A stretch of 64,000 bases of DNA from Lachnospiraceae bacterium (lineage in GTDB: Bacteria; Bacillota; Clostridia; Lachnospirales; Lachnospiraceae): the NCBI GenBank assembly GCA_910574965.1, contig CAJTDB010000006.1:62001-126000 (forward strand), read 5' to 3'. The position numbers were made by a program, and so were the translations under genes. The notes under the pieces are model-generated. The model made no database searches, was not told the DNA's origin, and worked only from the letters and a program-made list of their open reading frames with translations. The first letter of the stretch is position 1. Every line of letters begins with the position of its first letter. Shown piece by piece: positions 8,257-16,871 of the stretch.

Positions 8257-9714
8257 ATGATCCAGAAAAAAGCAGGGAAAAAATGTGCGGGTTTGCTGCT
8301 TGGCGCGGCAGGGCTGCTGGCGGCTGGTTATCTTGCCCTCTGCGCGGCAGTGGACGGCAGGCATATGCTGCCAGGGACAAAAGTGGATGGCATAGATCTA
8401 GGCGGTATGACATACGAAGAAGCAGTGGGTGCCCTAAGAGCAGAGGAGGCTATCTGCCGTCAGGAAGCCATACTTACGATTTCCTTTGAGGGAAAGGAGT
8501 ATCAGGTGGATGCGGGGAATGGGCTGGAATTCGATCATGAGGGAACGGCAGCGGAAGCTTTGAAGCTGACCAAAGAGAATTTCTTCCTGCGGGGGGCTTT
8601 TTTCCTCAGGGGCTGTGTCTCCGGCTTTGATTGCCGTTCTTTTTCAAAAGTTGATTCGGACAGATTATATGATGCTGTCTGCGCCAGCGGCATTTTGCAG
8701 GAAGACGGCACCATACAGACTTCCTATAAGGAGGAGAACGGGAAACTAGTGTTCTCCGTAGGAACGCCGGGGGATGCGGTGGATGAGGCGGGTCTTATGG
8801 AAGCCCTTTTAAATGCCATAGAAGCAGGAACATATGAAACCGTTCTGCCTGCCCCGGTCTGTCCGGGTGTTGTAGAGCCGGTGGACCTTCCCGGCATTTA
8901 TGAGGAAATACATACAGACCCGGTAAATGCAGCGCTGGATCCGGAAGCTGGCTATCAGGTGCTGCCTTCTGTTACAGGGGTGGACTTTGATCTGGAACAG
9001 GCAGAAAAAATGCTGGGTGCAGCACAAGAGGGAAGCACAGTGGTGATCGATCTGATTTATACCGAACCGGAGATCACTGCCCAGGATATGGAAGAACGTA
9101 TGTTCAGGGACCGGCTTGCTTCTTTTACTACGAGAGTCAGCAGCAATGAAAATTATATTCATAATGTCCGTCTGGCGGCTGAAAAATGCGATGGGATCAT
9201 CCTTCTCCCAGGGGAAGAATTTTCTTTTAACCGTACGGTCGGGGAGCAGACTGCAGAGACCGGCTTTTTGAAGGCCAGTGCCACCAAAGGGACACAGGTG
9301 ATTCAGGCATATGGCGGAGGGATCTGTCAGGTGTCGTCTGCACTGTTCATGGCAGCGCTTTACAGCGGACTGGATATTCCGGAACGTTGGTGTCATACGT
9401 TTGTTACCAGTTATCTAGATCCGGGGCTGGATGCGGCTGTGGCCTGGGGCGTGCTGGATTTTCGGATCGAAAATAACAGGGATTATCCGGTTCGGTTAGA
9501 GGTTCGCTATAAAGACCGCAACTTAAACGCGGTCATCTGGGGAACAAAGACGGAAGATACCTTTGTGGAGGTGGAGACAAAGGTACAGGAAGAAACGGAA
9601 GAGCTGCTGAAGGTGCGGACCTGCCGAAAGACCTGGAGTTCAGACGGAAATCATGTATTTATTGAGCAGATTACAGACAGTGAGTACATACGGCCTGGAT
9701 TCCGGGTGGACTAA
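8257..9714 (+). CDS. VanW-family exported protein with peptidoglycan-binding-like N-domain
   Basis: A 485-residue protein. The N-terminal hydrophobic segment (about 10-30) indicates export or membrane anchoring. Residues about 45-290 look like the repeated putative peptidoglycan-binding module that often precedes VanW. Residues about 310-450 match the VanW domain: FSFNRTVGEQT, the GGGICQVSSALFMAAL block and the following DYPVRLEVRY strand. VanW proteins are widespread in Clostridia and their biochemical role is unknown; the name comes from glycopeptide-resistance operons, but this gene is 31 kb from the VanG-type cluster and is probably unrelated to it. Start chosen at the ATG ten bases after GGGAGG. 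It is followed by the LysM gene in a likely operon. Confidence 0.85.
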   Translation: MIQKKAGKKCAGLLLGAAGLLAAGYLALCAAVDGRHMLPGTKVDGIDLGGMTYEEAVGALRAEEAICRQEAILTISFEGKEYQVDAGNGLEFDHEGTAAEALKLTKENFFLRGAFFLRGCVSGFDCRSFSKVDSDRLYDAVCASGILQEDGTIQTSYKEENGKLVFSVGTPGDAVDEAGLMEALLNAIEAGTYETVLPAPVCPGVVEPVDLPGIYEEIHTDPVNAALDPEAGYQVLPSVTGVDFDLEQAEKMLGAAQEGSTVVIDLIYTEPEITAQDMEERMFRDRLASFTTRVSSNENYIHNVRLAAEKCDGIILLPGEEFSFNRTVGEQTAETGFLKASATKGTQVIQAYGGGICQVSSALFMAALYSGLDIPERWCHTFVTSYLDPGLDAAVAWGVLDFRIENNRDYPVRLEVRYKDRNLNAVIWGTKTEDTFVEVETKVQEETEELLKVRTCRKTWSSDGNHVFIEQITDSEYIRPGFRVD

Positions 9715-9755
9715 TATCGGTTCGATAAAGAGAATTGGATGAAGGGAAAAGGAAA

Positions 9756-10946
9756 ATGATAAATTTTTTGGTTTCACAAAAGATCGTTGGCTGTATGGGG
9801 CTTTCTCTGCTGGGATTTTTGCATCCGTACAGCGGCGCTACTCCGGTGCCGGATAAGAGTACAGAACCTGCTCTTTATGAGATCTATGCAGAGGATGACA
9901 GGCTAAAAGAGGTCAGCCGCGAAACTTACGCATATGAAAAAGGACAGGCCTTGCCTTTAGGGGGCCTGTACCGGCAGTACGAGTGGGTAAACAGAAGCTA
10001 TGAGGAAGAGGAGCGGGCAGAGACTTCTCATGCATATTTTGATGAACAGAACCGTCTGCTTTATGCCCTTGGATATACAGCTAATATTTTGAGCGGTAGC
10101 AGCAGTTACTGTGAAGAAAATATTTATGAAAGAGACAATGAAAAACATACATGCAGGTATCTTTATTATAAATCAAACAGTAGGCCCTGGGAGGATGGTT
10201 ATTATATCGCGTTTCGGTATCTGTTTGAAACCAGTGATTTTCAGTTTGATGAAAAAGGCAGGCTTCTTCGCGGCCTAACCTACAGAAGAAATGTCGGTTC
10301 GGATCCATACGGATACAGCGAAGAGCTTTTTTTCAGCCGCGGCTATGAGGCGGATTATGACGGGGATCGGCTTATGGCAGAACTGCAGTATATAGATTAC
10401 TGGGGGACGAACGAAACGGGTATATGGGAATACCGGATTTATGAGTATAATGAACAGGGAGACTGTATCTGGATTGCGGATGTTACAGAAGATGAGATTA
10501 AGATCTGCTGTCTGGAATATGATGAGGAAAGAGGACAGGTGCAGGAATATGTCTATGAGGTTTTAGAAGACTGGGAGTTTACCGCTGACGACGGGAGCAC
10601 ATATTACTTTCGTCCCCAGTGGAAGAAACCGGCAGTAAAAAAAGCGGCAGCAGACGGAACCGTGGAACTCGAACTTTTTTATGGAAAGGGAATGGATCTG
10701 GGGCAGCAGCATTATTTGATGCCGGAGGATGTAGAAGCCGTACTGAATGATCACAGATATGTTGTGAGGCCGGGAGACTGTCTCTGGAACATTGCAAGAA
10801 GATATTATGGTTCGGGCAGCCGCTGTGATCTCATTCATCGTATGAACATCAGCGTGATCGGCCTGGAAGAAAATAAAATTCTGCCGGGTATGCGGTTATA
10901 TTTGCCGGAAATCGGGAATGCACAGGATACAAAAGTATCTGACTGA
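9756..10946 (+). CDS. LysM-domain protein with Tyr/Glu-rich repeat-like region
   Basis: A 396-residue protein. A weak N-terminal hydrophobic segment (about 1-25) suggests export. The central part (about 60-290) is rich in Tyr, Glu and Asp, with recurrent 'YDE.G....' patterns like those of RHS/YD-type or MORN-like sequences, but no catalytic motif. The C-terminus (about 335-390) is a LysM module: YVVRPGDCLWNIARRYYG followed by ILPGMRLYLPE. LysM binds N-acetylglucosamine polymers, so a peptidoglycan-associated role is likely. An upstream TTG at 9735 is in frame, but the ATG at 9756 with GAAGGG upstream fits better. Function otherwise unknown. Confidence 0.7.
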   Translation: MINFLVSQKIVGCMGLSLLGFLHPYSGATPVPDKSTEPALYEIYAEDDRLKEVSRETYAYEKGQALPLGGLYRQYEWVNRSYEEEERAETSHAYFDEQNRLLYALGYTANILSGSSSYCEENIYERDNEKHTCRYLYYKSNSRPWEDGYYIAFRYLFETSDFQFDEKGRLLRGLTYRRNVGSDPYGYSEELFFSRGYEADYDGDRLMAELQYIDYWGTNETGIWEYRIYEYNEQGDCIWIADVTEDEIKICCLEYDEERGQVQEYVYEVLEDWEFTADDGSTYYFRPQWKKPAVKKAAADGTVELELFYGKGMDLGQQHYLMPEDVEAVLNDHRYVVRPGDCLWNIARRYYGSGSRCDLIHRMNISVIGLEENKILPGMRLYLPEIGNAQDTKVSD

Positions 10947-10953
10947 AAGAGAG

Positions 10954-10985
10954 AAACGGATTGACCGTTTGTCCGTATTCCTTTT
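10954..10985 (+). terminator. Weak hairpin after the LysM gene
   Basis: AAACGG pairs with CCGTTT around a 5-base loop and is followed by a pyrimidine-rich tract ending in CCTTTT. The stem is short, so termination is uncertain. Confidence 0.35.
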
Positions 10986-10996
10986 AGAGAAATTAC

Positions 10997-11024
10997 TTGA
11001 CTTTTTTTTCACAATAAGTATAAT
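10997..11024 (+). promoter_or_regulatory. Strong sigma-A promoter of pckA
   Basis: TTGACT (-35), a 16-base T-rich spacer and a perfect TATAAT (-10). The predicted transcript has an 80-base leader with a small GGGGA/TCCCC hairpin at 11071-11083 ahead of the AGGAGG ribosome site. Confidence 0.8.
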
Positions 11025-11110
11025 GGATACTGATGGTCTGTGTAAGAAGGCCGTCAGGTTATCTATATGAGGGGAACATCCCCGGTCAATATTATGAGGA
11101 GGACACGATC

Positions 11111-12817
11111 ATGTCAACAAAAGCGTTTTACCCGCTGAGCGAAATTGGCAAAGGGAAGCCGGGCTTCTCTAAAACACGTTCTATCATTGAAGCAGCTTTC
11201 TATGGGAACAATGTCGTAAAAGTAAATACCCTGAAAGAAGCTTATGATTTAGCAAAAAATTCTCCGGGAACCATCGTAACGGATATGCCTGTGTACAGAG
11301 GCGAGGAATTTGGTCTTGAGAAGGACGCAAAGGTACTTCTGTTTAACGACGGTGCAGTAACCGGACGTTATGCGGCAGCACGCCGGATCAAAGGCGAGCC
11401 GGGCGTTGATGAAGAAAAGCTTGATAAAATCGTTATGGATGCGGTCTATGAGACCCGCTGGAAAACCATGTACCATGCAGAGTGCTATGCAGGTCTGGAT
11501 CCGGAGTTTATGGCAAAGATCCATCTTCTGATTCCGGAAGGAGAAGAGAACCTTCTGTATAACTGGATGATCAACTTCCAGTATATGTCTGATGAATACG
11601 TAAAAATGTATAAAAAGTCCAAACCCATCGGCGACGGCAAAGAGCCGGATATCTATATCTTCTCCGATCCTCAGTGGACACCGGTGGAGCGTCCGGACCT
11701 TGACTTTAGCTGCCTGAGCGATCCGCTGACTCTGTGTTATTTTGATACCAACCAGAACTGTGCAGCAATTCTGGGTATGAAATATTTCGGCGAGCACAAG
11801 AAAGGTACTCTGACTATGGCATGGGCGCTGGCAAACCGGAACGGTTATGCAAGCTGCCATGGCGGACAGAAAGAGTATGCACTTTCAGATGGAAGAAAAT
11901 ATGTGGCGTCTGTATTCGGTCTGTCCGGATCCGGCAAGTCCACACTGACCCATGCGCAGCATGGCGGCAAATATGGAATCACTGTTCTTCATGATGATGC
12001 ATTTATCATCAATACAGAGACATGTGCATCCGTAGCCATCGAGCCGACTTATTTTGACAAGACTGCAGATTACCCAACCGGATGCCCGGACAACAAATAT
12101 CTGCTGACAGCACAGAACTGTTCCGCTACTATGGATGAGGACGGCAAGATCCAACTGGTGACCGAGGACATCCGCAACGGCAACGGCCGTGCCATCAAGT
12201 CCAAGCTGTGGTCCCCGAACCGTGTAGATAAGATCGATTCTCCGGTAAATGCCATCTTCTGGATTATGAAAGACCCGACCATTCCGCCGGTAGTGAAGCT
12301 GAAAGGTGCTGCTCTGGCATCTGTAATGGGTGCAACGCTGGCAACCAAGACTTCCACCGCAGAGCGCGTGGCTGCAGGTACCGATCTGAACGCACTTCGT
12401 ATCGTACCTTATGCAAACCCGTTCCGTACTTATCCGCTGGTCAACGACTATGAGAAATTTAAGAAGCTGGTGGAAGAGAAGAACGTAGACTGCTATATTG
12501 TCAACACTGGTGACTTTATGGGCAAGAAGGTTCAGAAGGAAGATACCCTTGGAATCCTTGAGGATATCGTAGAGGGCAAGGCAGACTTCAAGCAGTGGGG
12601 TCCCTTCGAGGATATTGAGATCATCAATGACTGGAGCGGAAAGAGCGGCGACTTTACTCCGAATCTGCAGGATGCAGACTATGTGGAAGCTTTGAAGAAT
12701 GCGATGAAGAACCGCGTGGACGCAGTGGCGAAGTTCGCTACCGCGAAGGGCGGCTATGACAAGCTTCCGGATGAGGCACTGGCTGCACTGGAGAAACTGG
12801 TGAAAGAGCTGGCATAA
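11111..12817 (+). CDS. pckA: Phosphoenolpyruvate carboxykinase (ATP)
   Basis: A 568-residue enzyme interconverting oxaloacetate and phosphoenolpyruvate with ATP/ADP. In fermenting gut anaerobes it often runs in the PEP-to-oxaloacetate, ATP-forming direction. The kinase P-loop is intact (GLSGSGKST at about residues 270-278), followed by the metal-binding HDDAF segment about 20 residues later; PEPCK-type blocks around DPQWTP and RTYPLVNDY are also present. Slightly longer than the E. coli enzyme, but ordinary for clostridial forms. The ATG at 11111 has AGGAGG at 11097-11102; the longer in-frame start at 11033 lies in the leader. The gene stands alone between a strong promoter and a clear terminator, and codon use looks biased as in highly expressed genes. 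Confidence 0.95.
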   Translation: MSTKAFYPLSEIGKGKPGFSKTRSIIEAAFYGNNVVKVNTLKEAYDLAKNSPGTIVTDMPVYRGEEFGLEKDAKVLLFNDGAVTGRYAAARRIKGEPGVDEEKLDKIVMDAVYETRWKTMYHAECYAGLDPEFMAKIHLLIPEGEENLLYNWMINFQYMSDEYVKMYKKSKPIGDGKEPDIYIFSDPQWTPVERPDLDFSCLSDPLTLCYFDTNQNCAAILGMKYFGEHKKGTLTMAWALANRNGYASCHGGQKEYALSDGRKYVASVFGLSGSGKSTLTHAQHGGKYGITVLHDDAFIINTETCASVAIEPTYFDKTADYPTGCPDNKYLLTAQNCSATMDEDGKIQLVTEDIRNGNGRAIKSKLWSPNRVDKIDSPVNAIFWIMKDPTIPPVVKLKGAALASVMGATLATKTSTAERVAAGTDLNALRIVPYANPFRTYPLVNDYEKFKKLVEEKNVDCYIVNTGDFMGKKVQKEDTLGILEDIVEGKADFKQWGPFEDIEIINDWSGKSGDFTPNLQDADYVEALKNAMKNRVDAVAKFATAKGGYDKLPDEALAALEKLVKELA

Positions 12818-12840
12818 TATTTGTGAAATAAATAACAACC

Positions 12841-12869
12841 GGGCTGTCCGTGAGGGCGGCCCTTTTTTT
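12841..12869 (+). terminator. Intrinsic terminator of pckA
   Basis: A nine-pair stem (GGGCTGTCC / GGGCGGCCC with two G-U pairs), a GTGA loop and seven T residues directly after the stem. Confidence 0.9.
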
Positions 12870-13004
12870 GAGATGATAAAATATATTCAATCATAATGCA
12901 TGGAGAAAAGACATAGAATGAAGCATGGAAAAGCTTACATACGGTCCGTCTTGTCGCATTTTCCAGAAAATTGAAAAAATGGAACAAGTTTTTGTGCACT
13001 ATGG

Positions 13005-13033
13005 TTGTCAAACTCGGAAAAATAGGTTATACT
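13005..13033 (+). promoter_or_regulatory. Promoter of the 6S RNA gene
   Basis: TTGTCA (-35) and TATACT (-10) with a 17-base spacer place the transcription start near 13040, exactly where the 6S-like closing stem begins. Confidence 0.75.
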
Positions 13034-13039
13034 AGAGTT

Positions 13040-13216
13040 ACAGATTTCCTGGGGTGTTCGATAGCCCTGTTATTTTGAACCTACATTTACGTTCATGGGA
13101 TTCCAATATCTCAAGCTGGATGTCATGCCTCCGTCTTTGGAGACGCCAGTGGAAGGCTGAAGGCTTGTTGAGGTTACCCACCTAGCTTGTGGCTAGGCGT
13201 CAAAATACAGGGAACG
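13040..13216 (+). ncRNA. ssrS: 6S RNA
   Basis: Regulatory RNA that binds sigma-70/A RNA polymerase holoenzyme by mimicking an open promoter. The 5' part has the characteristic block CCTGGGGTGTTCG, the terminal stem TTTCCTG (13045) pairs with CAGGGAA (13208), and the 3' half contains GGTTACCCACC followed by a CCTAGC/GCTAGG hairpin at 13181-13197. A 17-spacer promoter sits immediately upstream, no reading frame crosses the region, and a strong hairpin terminator follows. Length about 175 nt fits Firmicutes 6S RNA. The assignment is by motif and fold; a covariance-model search would settle it. Confidence 0.8.
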
Positions 13217-13239
13217 GCACTTTGGGAAATGGAAGATAC

Positions 13240-13274
13240 CGGGTATTGCAAGAACCTTGCAATACCCGTTTTTT
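13240..13274 (+). terminator. Intrinsic terminator after 6S RNA
   Basis: A perfect 13-bp stem (13240-13252 with 13256-13268), a 3-base loop and six T residues. Confidence 0.92.
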
Positions 13275-13301
13275 AGTCTGGTCTTATGGGGAGGGGACAG
13301 C

Positions 13302-14615
13302 ATGTATTACAGAAAAAGGCTGAAGCAAAAAGCCCTGCTTCTTGTAGTCCTTCTGGGATTTTTCATTATCCTTATTATGCCCGGAGAGAAACGACAGGAG
13401 GATGGGAAGACGGCGGAGGAAGGAGAACGTCTGGTAATTCCAAAGGAGGAAGACGATACGCCGGTGCCGGAGGAAGTGTGGAAGATGCCGGGGGCGGATG
13501 CGAAGATCCGGGTGCTGATTCTGGCAGAAGACGGCGGAATTTATCATGAAGAAAAGGAGCTTTCACGGGAATATCCGGGAGAATTGTTCTATTATGAAGA
13601 GGAAGAGGGCTGGGCAATCGTCAATGAGGTAACCTTAGAGGAATATCTGCGCCGGGTGGTACCCAGTGAGATGCCGTCAGCCTATGCGAAAGAAGCACTG
13701 AAGGCACAGGCAGTCTGCGCAAGGACTTACGCCGTATGGCAGATGCGGGAATACGCCTATCCGGAGTATGAGGCTCATGTGAACGACAGCGTATCCTACC
13801 AGGTGTACAATCATATTGACAGCCAGGAAGCAACCGATCAGGCAGTGGAGGAGACCGCAGGGCAGATCATGCTTTATGAGGACGGGCCTGTAAAAGCGTA
13901 TTATTTTGCAACTTCCTGCGGGAGTACAACGGACGAGAACATCTGGGAGAAAGGGGACCGAAACCAGACCCCCTACATAGCCGGAAGGCGGACCGGAGAG
14001 GCAGAGGAGACGGATGATCTGACCGATGAGGAGACTTTTTCCCGGTTTATCTGTAAAAAACATGCAGGAGATCTGGAAATTTCGGAACCCTGGTATCGGT
14101 GGGAGTGCTATGTTCCTCTGGAACAGATCCGACAAAATGTGGAAACCTGGGCAAAGTCCAGGGCTGAGCGGTCAAAGGACGGGGTGCTTTTGCAGGATAA
14201 TGACAGTTATATTTTAGAAACAGTGGAGAGCATTGGAAATATTAGCAGTGCTGAGATCATTACCCGGAATACCGGCGGTGCGGTACATGAACTTTTGCTG
14301 ACCGGGGAGGAAGGGACGCTGAAAGTCAAGTACGAATACAACATCCGTCTGATGCTTGGCATTCCGGACGGGGAAGTTCATAAAAATGACGGCAGCACAG
14401 CCAAGGGCGGAAATCTGCTGCCAAGCGGCTACTTTGTCCTTCAGCCGGTGGAAGAGGAAGGCGTGCTGAAAGGGTATCAGATATATGGAGGCGGTTACGG
14501 CCATGGTGCCGGCATGAGCCAGAATGGCGCACGCATCCTGGCAGAGAGCGGATATGGATACGATGAGATCCTGCAGTATTTTTATCATGAAATCCGCCTT
14601 GCAAGATTGGAATAG
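13302..14615 (+). CDS. SpoIID/LytB-domain cell-wall lytic protein
   Basis: A 437-residue protein with an N-terminal membrane anchor (about residues 8-25) and an extracellular SpoIID domain. The family blocks are clear: LEEYLRRVVPSEMPSAY..EALKAQAVCARTYA, and near the C-terminus GGYGHGAGMSQNGARILAESG. SpoIID proteins are lytic transglycosylases that cut denuded glycan strands, in sporulating bacteria during engulfment. The anchor and domain order match, but SpoIID-domain proteins also occur outside the spoIID locus, so the exact role is open. The ATG at 13302 follows GGGGAGGGG; an in-frame start at 13257 lies in the terminator stem and is rejected. Confidence 0.85.
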   Translation: MYYRKRLKQKALLLVVLLGFFIILIMPGEKRQEDGKTAEEGERLVIPKEEDDTPVPEEVWKMPGADAKIRVLILAEDGGIYHEEKELSREYPGELFYYEEEEGWAIVNEVTLEEYLRRVVPSEMPSAYAKEALKAQAVCARTYAVWQMREYAYPEYEAHVNDSVSYQVYNHIDSQEATDQAVEETAGQIMLYEDGPVKAYYFATSCGSTTDENIWEKGDRNQTPYIAGRRTGEAEETDDLTDEETFSRFICKKHAGDLEISEPWYRWECYVPLEQIRQNVETWAKSRAERSKDGVLLQDNDSYILETVESIGNISSAEIITRNTGGAVHELLLTGEEGTLKVKYEYNIRLMLGIPDGEVHKNDGSTAKGGNLLPSGYFVLQPVEEEGVLKGYQIYGGGYGHGAGMSQNGARILAESGYGYDEILQYFYHEIRLARLE

Positions 14616-14639
14616 ATAGGGTATGATACATCTTAGTGA

Positions 14640-15467
14640 ATGAAATGGCAGGTAAAAATGATGTGGCATCTGATCAGAATGGTTCTGGATGTGAAAAAGG
14701 AAATGGAGGAGAGTCATGTGGGGGCGTATGCCGCCCAGTCGGCGTATTTTATCATGCTCTCTTTTCTGCCCCTGATTCTTCTGCTTCTGACGATGATTCA
14801 GTTTACGGGGATCGGAAAGTCGAATCTGTATCATCTGATTCAGGACGTGATTCCTCTGGGCTTTCAGAGCTGGCTTTTGGGCATTCTGGATGAAATGTAC
14901 AGCCGTACGGCAGCGACAGTGTCCATTTCCGCTCTGGTAACGGTCTGGTCAGCAGGGAAGAGCTTTATGGCCCTCAACCGGGGTATGAATGTAATCTGCC
15001 GCGTGGAGAAGAGGCAGAACTATTTCCTCATGCGTCTGCGAGGGGCAGTGTTTGCCCTGTTGTTTGTGCTTCTCGTGGTGGCGTCGCTGCTGCTGATTGT
15101 ATTTGGTACATCCATTCACGAGCTTTTTGCGGTTTATTTTCCCTTTCTGGCCATCTTTACCCGGATCCTTCTTTCTTTTCGTATGGTGGTCATGCTGGCC
15201 CTGTTCACGTTCTTTTTTGCGCTGCTGTATATGATTCTGCCCAGCCGAAGGGCCGGTTTTGTGGAACAGCTTCCAGGCGCGCTTTTTACAGCCGCGGGCT
15301 GGTATCTGTTTTCCTATGGATTTTCCATCTATATTGAATACAGCCATGCGTTCAATATGTACGGCAGTCTGACGACCTTGATTCTGCTCATGTTCTGGCT
15401 GTATTTTGTCATGTATATTGTGCTGATCGGAATGGAATTGAACTGCCTGCATGAAAAAAGGTCTTGA
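14640..15467 (+). CDS. YihY/virulence factor BrkB-family membrane protein
   Basis: A 275-residue integral membrane protein with about six transmembrane helices and the family's N-terminal AAYAAQSAYFIMLSFLPLILLL-like helix and central FMALNRGMN segment. YihY proteins are conserved inner-membrane proteins of unknown biochemical function (the old RNase BN label is incorrect). The ribosome site is weak, and the gene follows the SpoIID-like gene by 24 bases, so translation may depend on read-through from it. Its stop codon overlaps the -35 element of the pheS promoter. Confidence 0.82.
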   Translation: MKWQVKMMWHLIRMVLDVKKEMEESHVGAYAAQSAYFIMLSFLPLILLLLTMIQFTGIGKSNLYHLIQDVIPLGFQSWLLGILDEMYSRTAATVSISALVTVWSAGKSFMALNRGMNVICRVEKRQNYFLMRLRGAVFALLFVLLVVASLLLIVFGTSIHELFAVYFPFLAIFTRILLSFRMVVMLALFTFFFALLYMILPSRRAGFVEQLPGALFTAAGWYLFSYGFSIYIEYSHAFNMYGSLTTLILLMFWLYFVMYIVLIGMELNCLHEKRS

Positions 15468-15491
15468 CTTTCTTCGATTCTGTGTTATAGT
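15464..15491 (+). promoter_or_regulatory. Promoter of the pheS T-box transcript
   Basis: TTGACT (-35) overlaps the YihY stop codon; TATAGT (-10) lies 16 bases further on. It precedes the T-box leader by only a few bases. Confidence 0.75.
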
Positions 15492-15497
15492 AAATTT

Positions 15498-15747
15498 TGA
15501 TATGAAAATGCAAGGAAGGTGTCAGTAGCATTCTGTTTTCCGACAGAGAGGAAGGGTCATCGGCTGGAAGCCCCTCCAGGTTCAGGCAGGATTGTGAATT
15601 TCCCACCGGAGCAGCACTCCTGAAATTTATAGTAGGGAGTGACGTCCCCTGCACGTTACGCAGAATGAGTGCCCGGCATGTTCCGGGAATCAGGGTGGTA
15701 CCACGGATCAGAAGTTTCGTCCCTTTATAGGAGACGGGACTTTTTTT
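15498..15747 (+). promoter_or_regulatory. T-box riboswitch, tRNA-Phe specific
   Basis: A 250-base leader between the promoter and pheS. Stem I begins with the AGTA loop-E element (about 15525) and returns with GAA at 15596-15598 followed by the specifier TTC (15600-15602; the overlapping TTT is also Phe). The canonical T-box GGGTGGTACCACGG is at 15693-15706 and is followed by a terminator hairpin. Uncharged tRNA-Phe pairs with the T-box and favours the antiterminator, so pheST is expressed when phenylalanine is short. Confidence 0.93.
15711..15747 (+). terminator. Regulated terminator of the Phe T-box
   Basis: CGTC..CC pairs with GG..GACG, flanked by AAGT/ACTT, and a run of seven T residues follows. 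The 5' arm lies just after the T-box sequence, as expected for a competing antiterminator. Confidence 0.85.
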
Positions 15748-15801
15748 ATTGGTCTGCCCGTGCAGATGTAAAATCAGATCATCATAAAAAGGAGCTTAGA
15801 G

Positions 15802-16821
15802 ATGAAGGAAAGATTGCAGAAAATCAAAGAAGAGGCCCTTGCGCGGATCAAGGCATCGCAGAATCCGGAAGCTTTGAACGATGTGCGTGTGTCTGTACTT
15901 GGCAAGAAGGGCGAACTGACGGCTCTCTTAAAAAGTATGAAAGAGGTGGCGCCGGAGGAGCGGCCTGCCTTTGGGCAGTTGGTCAACGATACGAGAGCAG
16001 AAATCGAGCGCGTCATGGAAGAAGCGAAAAAGCAGATGGAACAGATACTGCTGGAAATGAAGCTGAAGACAGAGGTCATCGACGTGACGCTTCCGGCGAA
16101 GAAAAACGCCATAGGGCACCGGCATCCGAATACCATTGCTCTGGAAGAAGTGGAGCGGATCTTTATCGGTATGGGCTATGAAGTCATGGAAGGCCCGGAG
16201 GTGGAGTACGATCTGTACAACTTTGAAAAACTGAACATTCCGGCCAATCATCCGGCAAAGGACGAGCAGGATACCTTCTATATTAATAAAGAAATCGTGC
16301 TGCGTACCCAGACGTCGCCGGTACAGGCCCGTGCGATGGAGAAAGGAAAGCTTCCTATCCGCATGATCTCACCTGGACGGGTGTTCCGTTCCGATGAGGT
16401 GGATGCGACGCACTCTCCGTCTTTCCATCAGATCGAGGGGATGGTGATTGACAAAAATATCACATTTGCAGATCTGAAAGGCACACTGGAGGAATTTGCC
16501 AGAGAGCTGTTCGGAGCGGAGACGAAGACCAAATTCCGTCCCCATCATTTTCCGTTTACAGAGCCAAGTGCGGAGGTGGATGTGTCCTGTTTCAAATGCG
16601 GCGGAAAGGGCTGCCGGTTTTGCAAAGGCTCCGGCTGGATCGAGATCCTTGGCTGCGGCATGGTTCATCCTCATGTGCTGGAAATGTGCGGCATCGATCC
16701 CAAAGAGTATACAGGCTTTGCGTTCGGCGTCGGCCTGGAACGGATTGCCCTGTTAAAATACGAGATCGACGACATGAGACTTTTATATGAAAACGATATC
16801 CGGTTCCTGCGGCAGTTCTAG
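15802..16821 (+). CDS. pheS: Phenylalanine-tRNA ligase alpha subunit
   Basis: A 339-residue class II aminoacyl-tRNA synthetase subunit of normal length. It has an N-terminal coiled coil (about 1-85) for tRNA contact and the catalytic core with motif 2 around [19 protein letters not shown] and motif 3 [16 protein letters not shown]. It forms the alpha2-beta2 enzyme with PheT and charges tRNA-Phe in the cytosol. AAGGAG lies eight bases before the ATG. Expression is controlled by the T-box immediately upstream, and pheT follows 50 bases downstream in the same operon. Confidence 0.97.
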   Translation: MKERLQKIKEEALARIKASQNPEALNDVRVSVLGKKGELTALLKSMKEVAPEERPAFGQLVNDTRAEIERVMEEAKKQMEQILLEMKLKTEVIDVTLPAKKNAIGHRHPNTIALEEVERIFIGMGYEVMEGPEVEYDLYNFEKLNIPANHPAKDEQDTFYINKEIVLRTQTSPVQARAMEKGKLPIRMISPGRVFRSDEVDATHSPSFHQIEGMVIDKNITFADLKGTLEEFARELFGAETKTKFRPHHFPFTEPSAEVDVSCFKCGGKGCRFCKGSGWIEILGCGMVHPHVLEMCGIDPKEYTGFAFGVGLERIALLKYEIDDMRLLYENDIRFLRQF

Positions 16822-16871
16822 AACATATGTTCTGATGAAGGCGGGAGAAAAAGCAGAAAGGTAGAGAGAAT

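Noticed and set aside
8257-9714. VanW gene as part of the vancomycin-resistance cluster
   Set aside because: It is 31 kb away, with its own promoter and a LysM neighbour; VanW proteins are common in Clostridia without resistance operons.
11885-12838. 317-codon open frame on the minus strand
   Set aside because: Antisense to pckA and running through its terminator stem.
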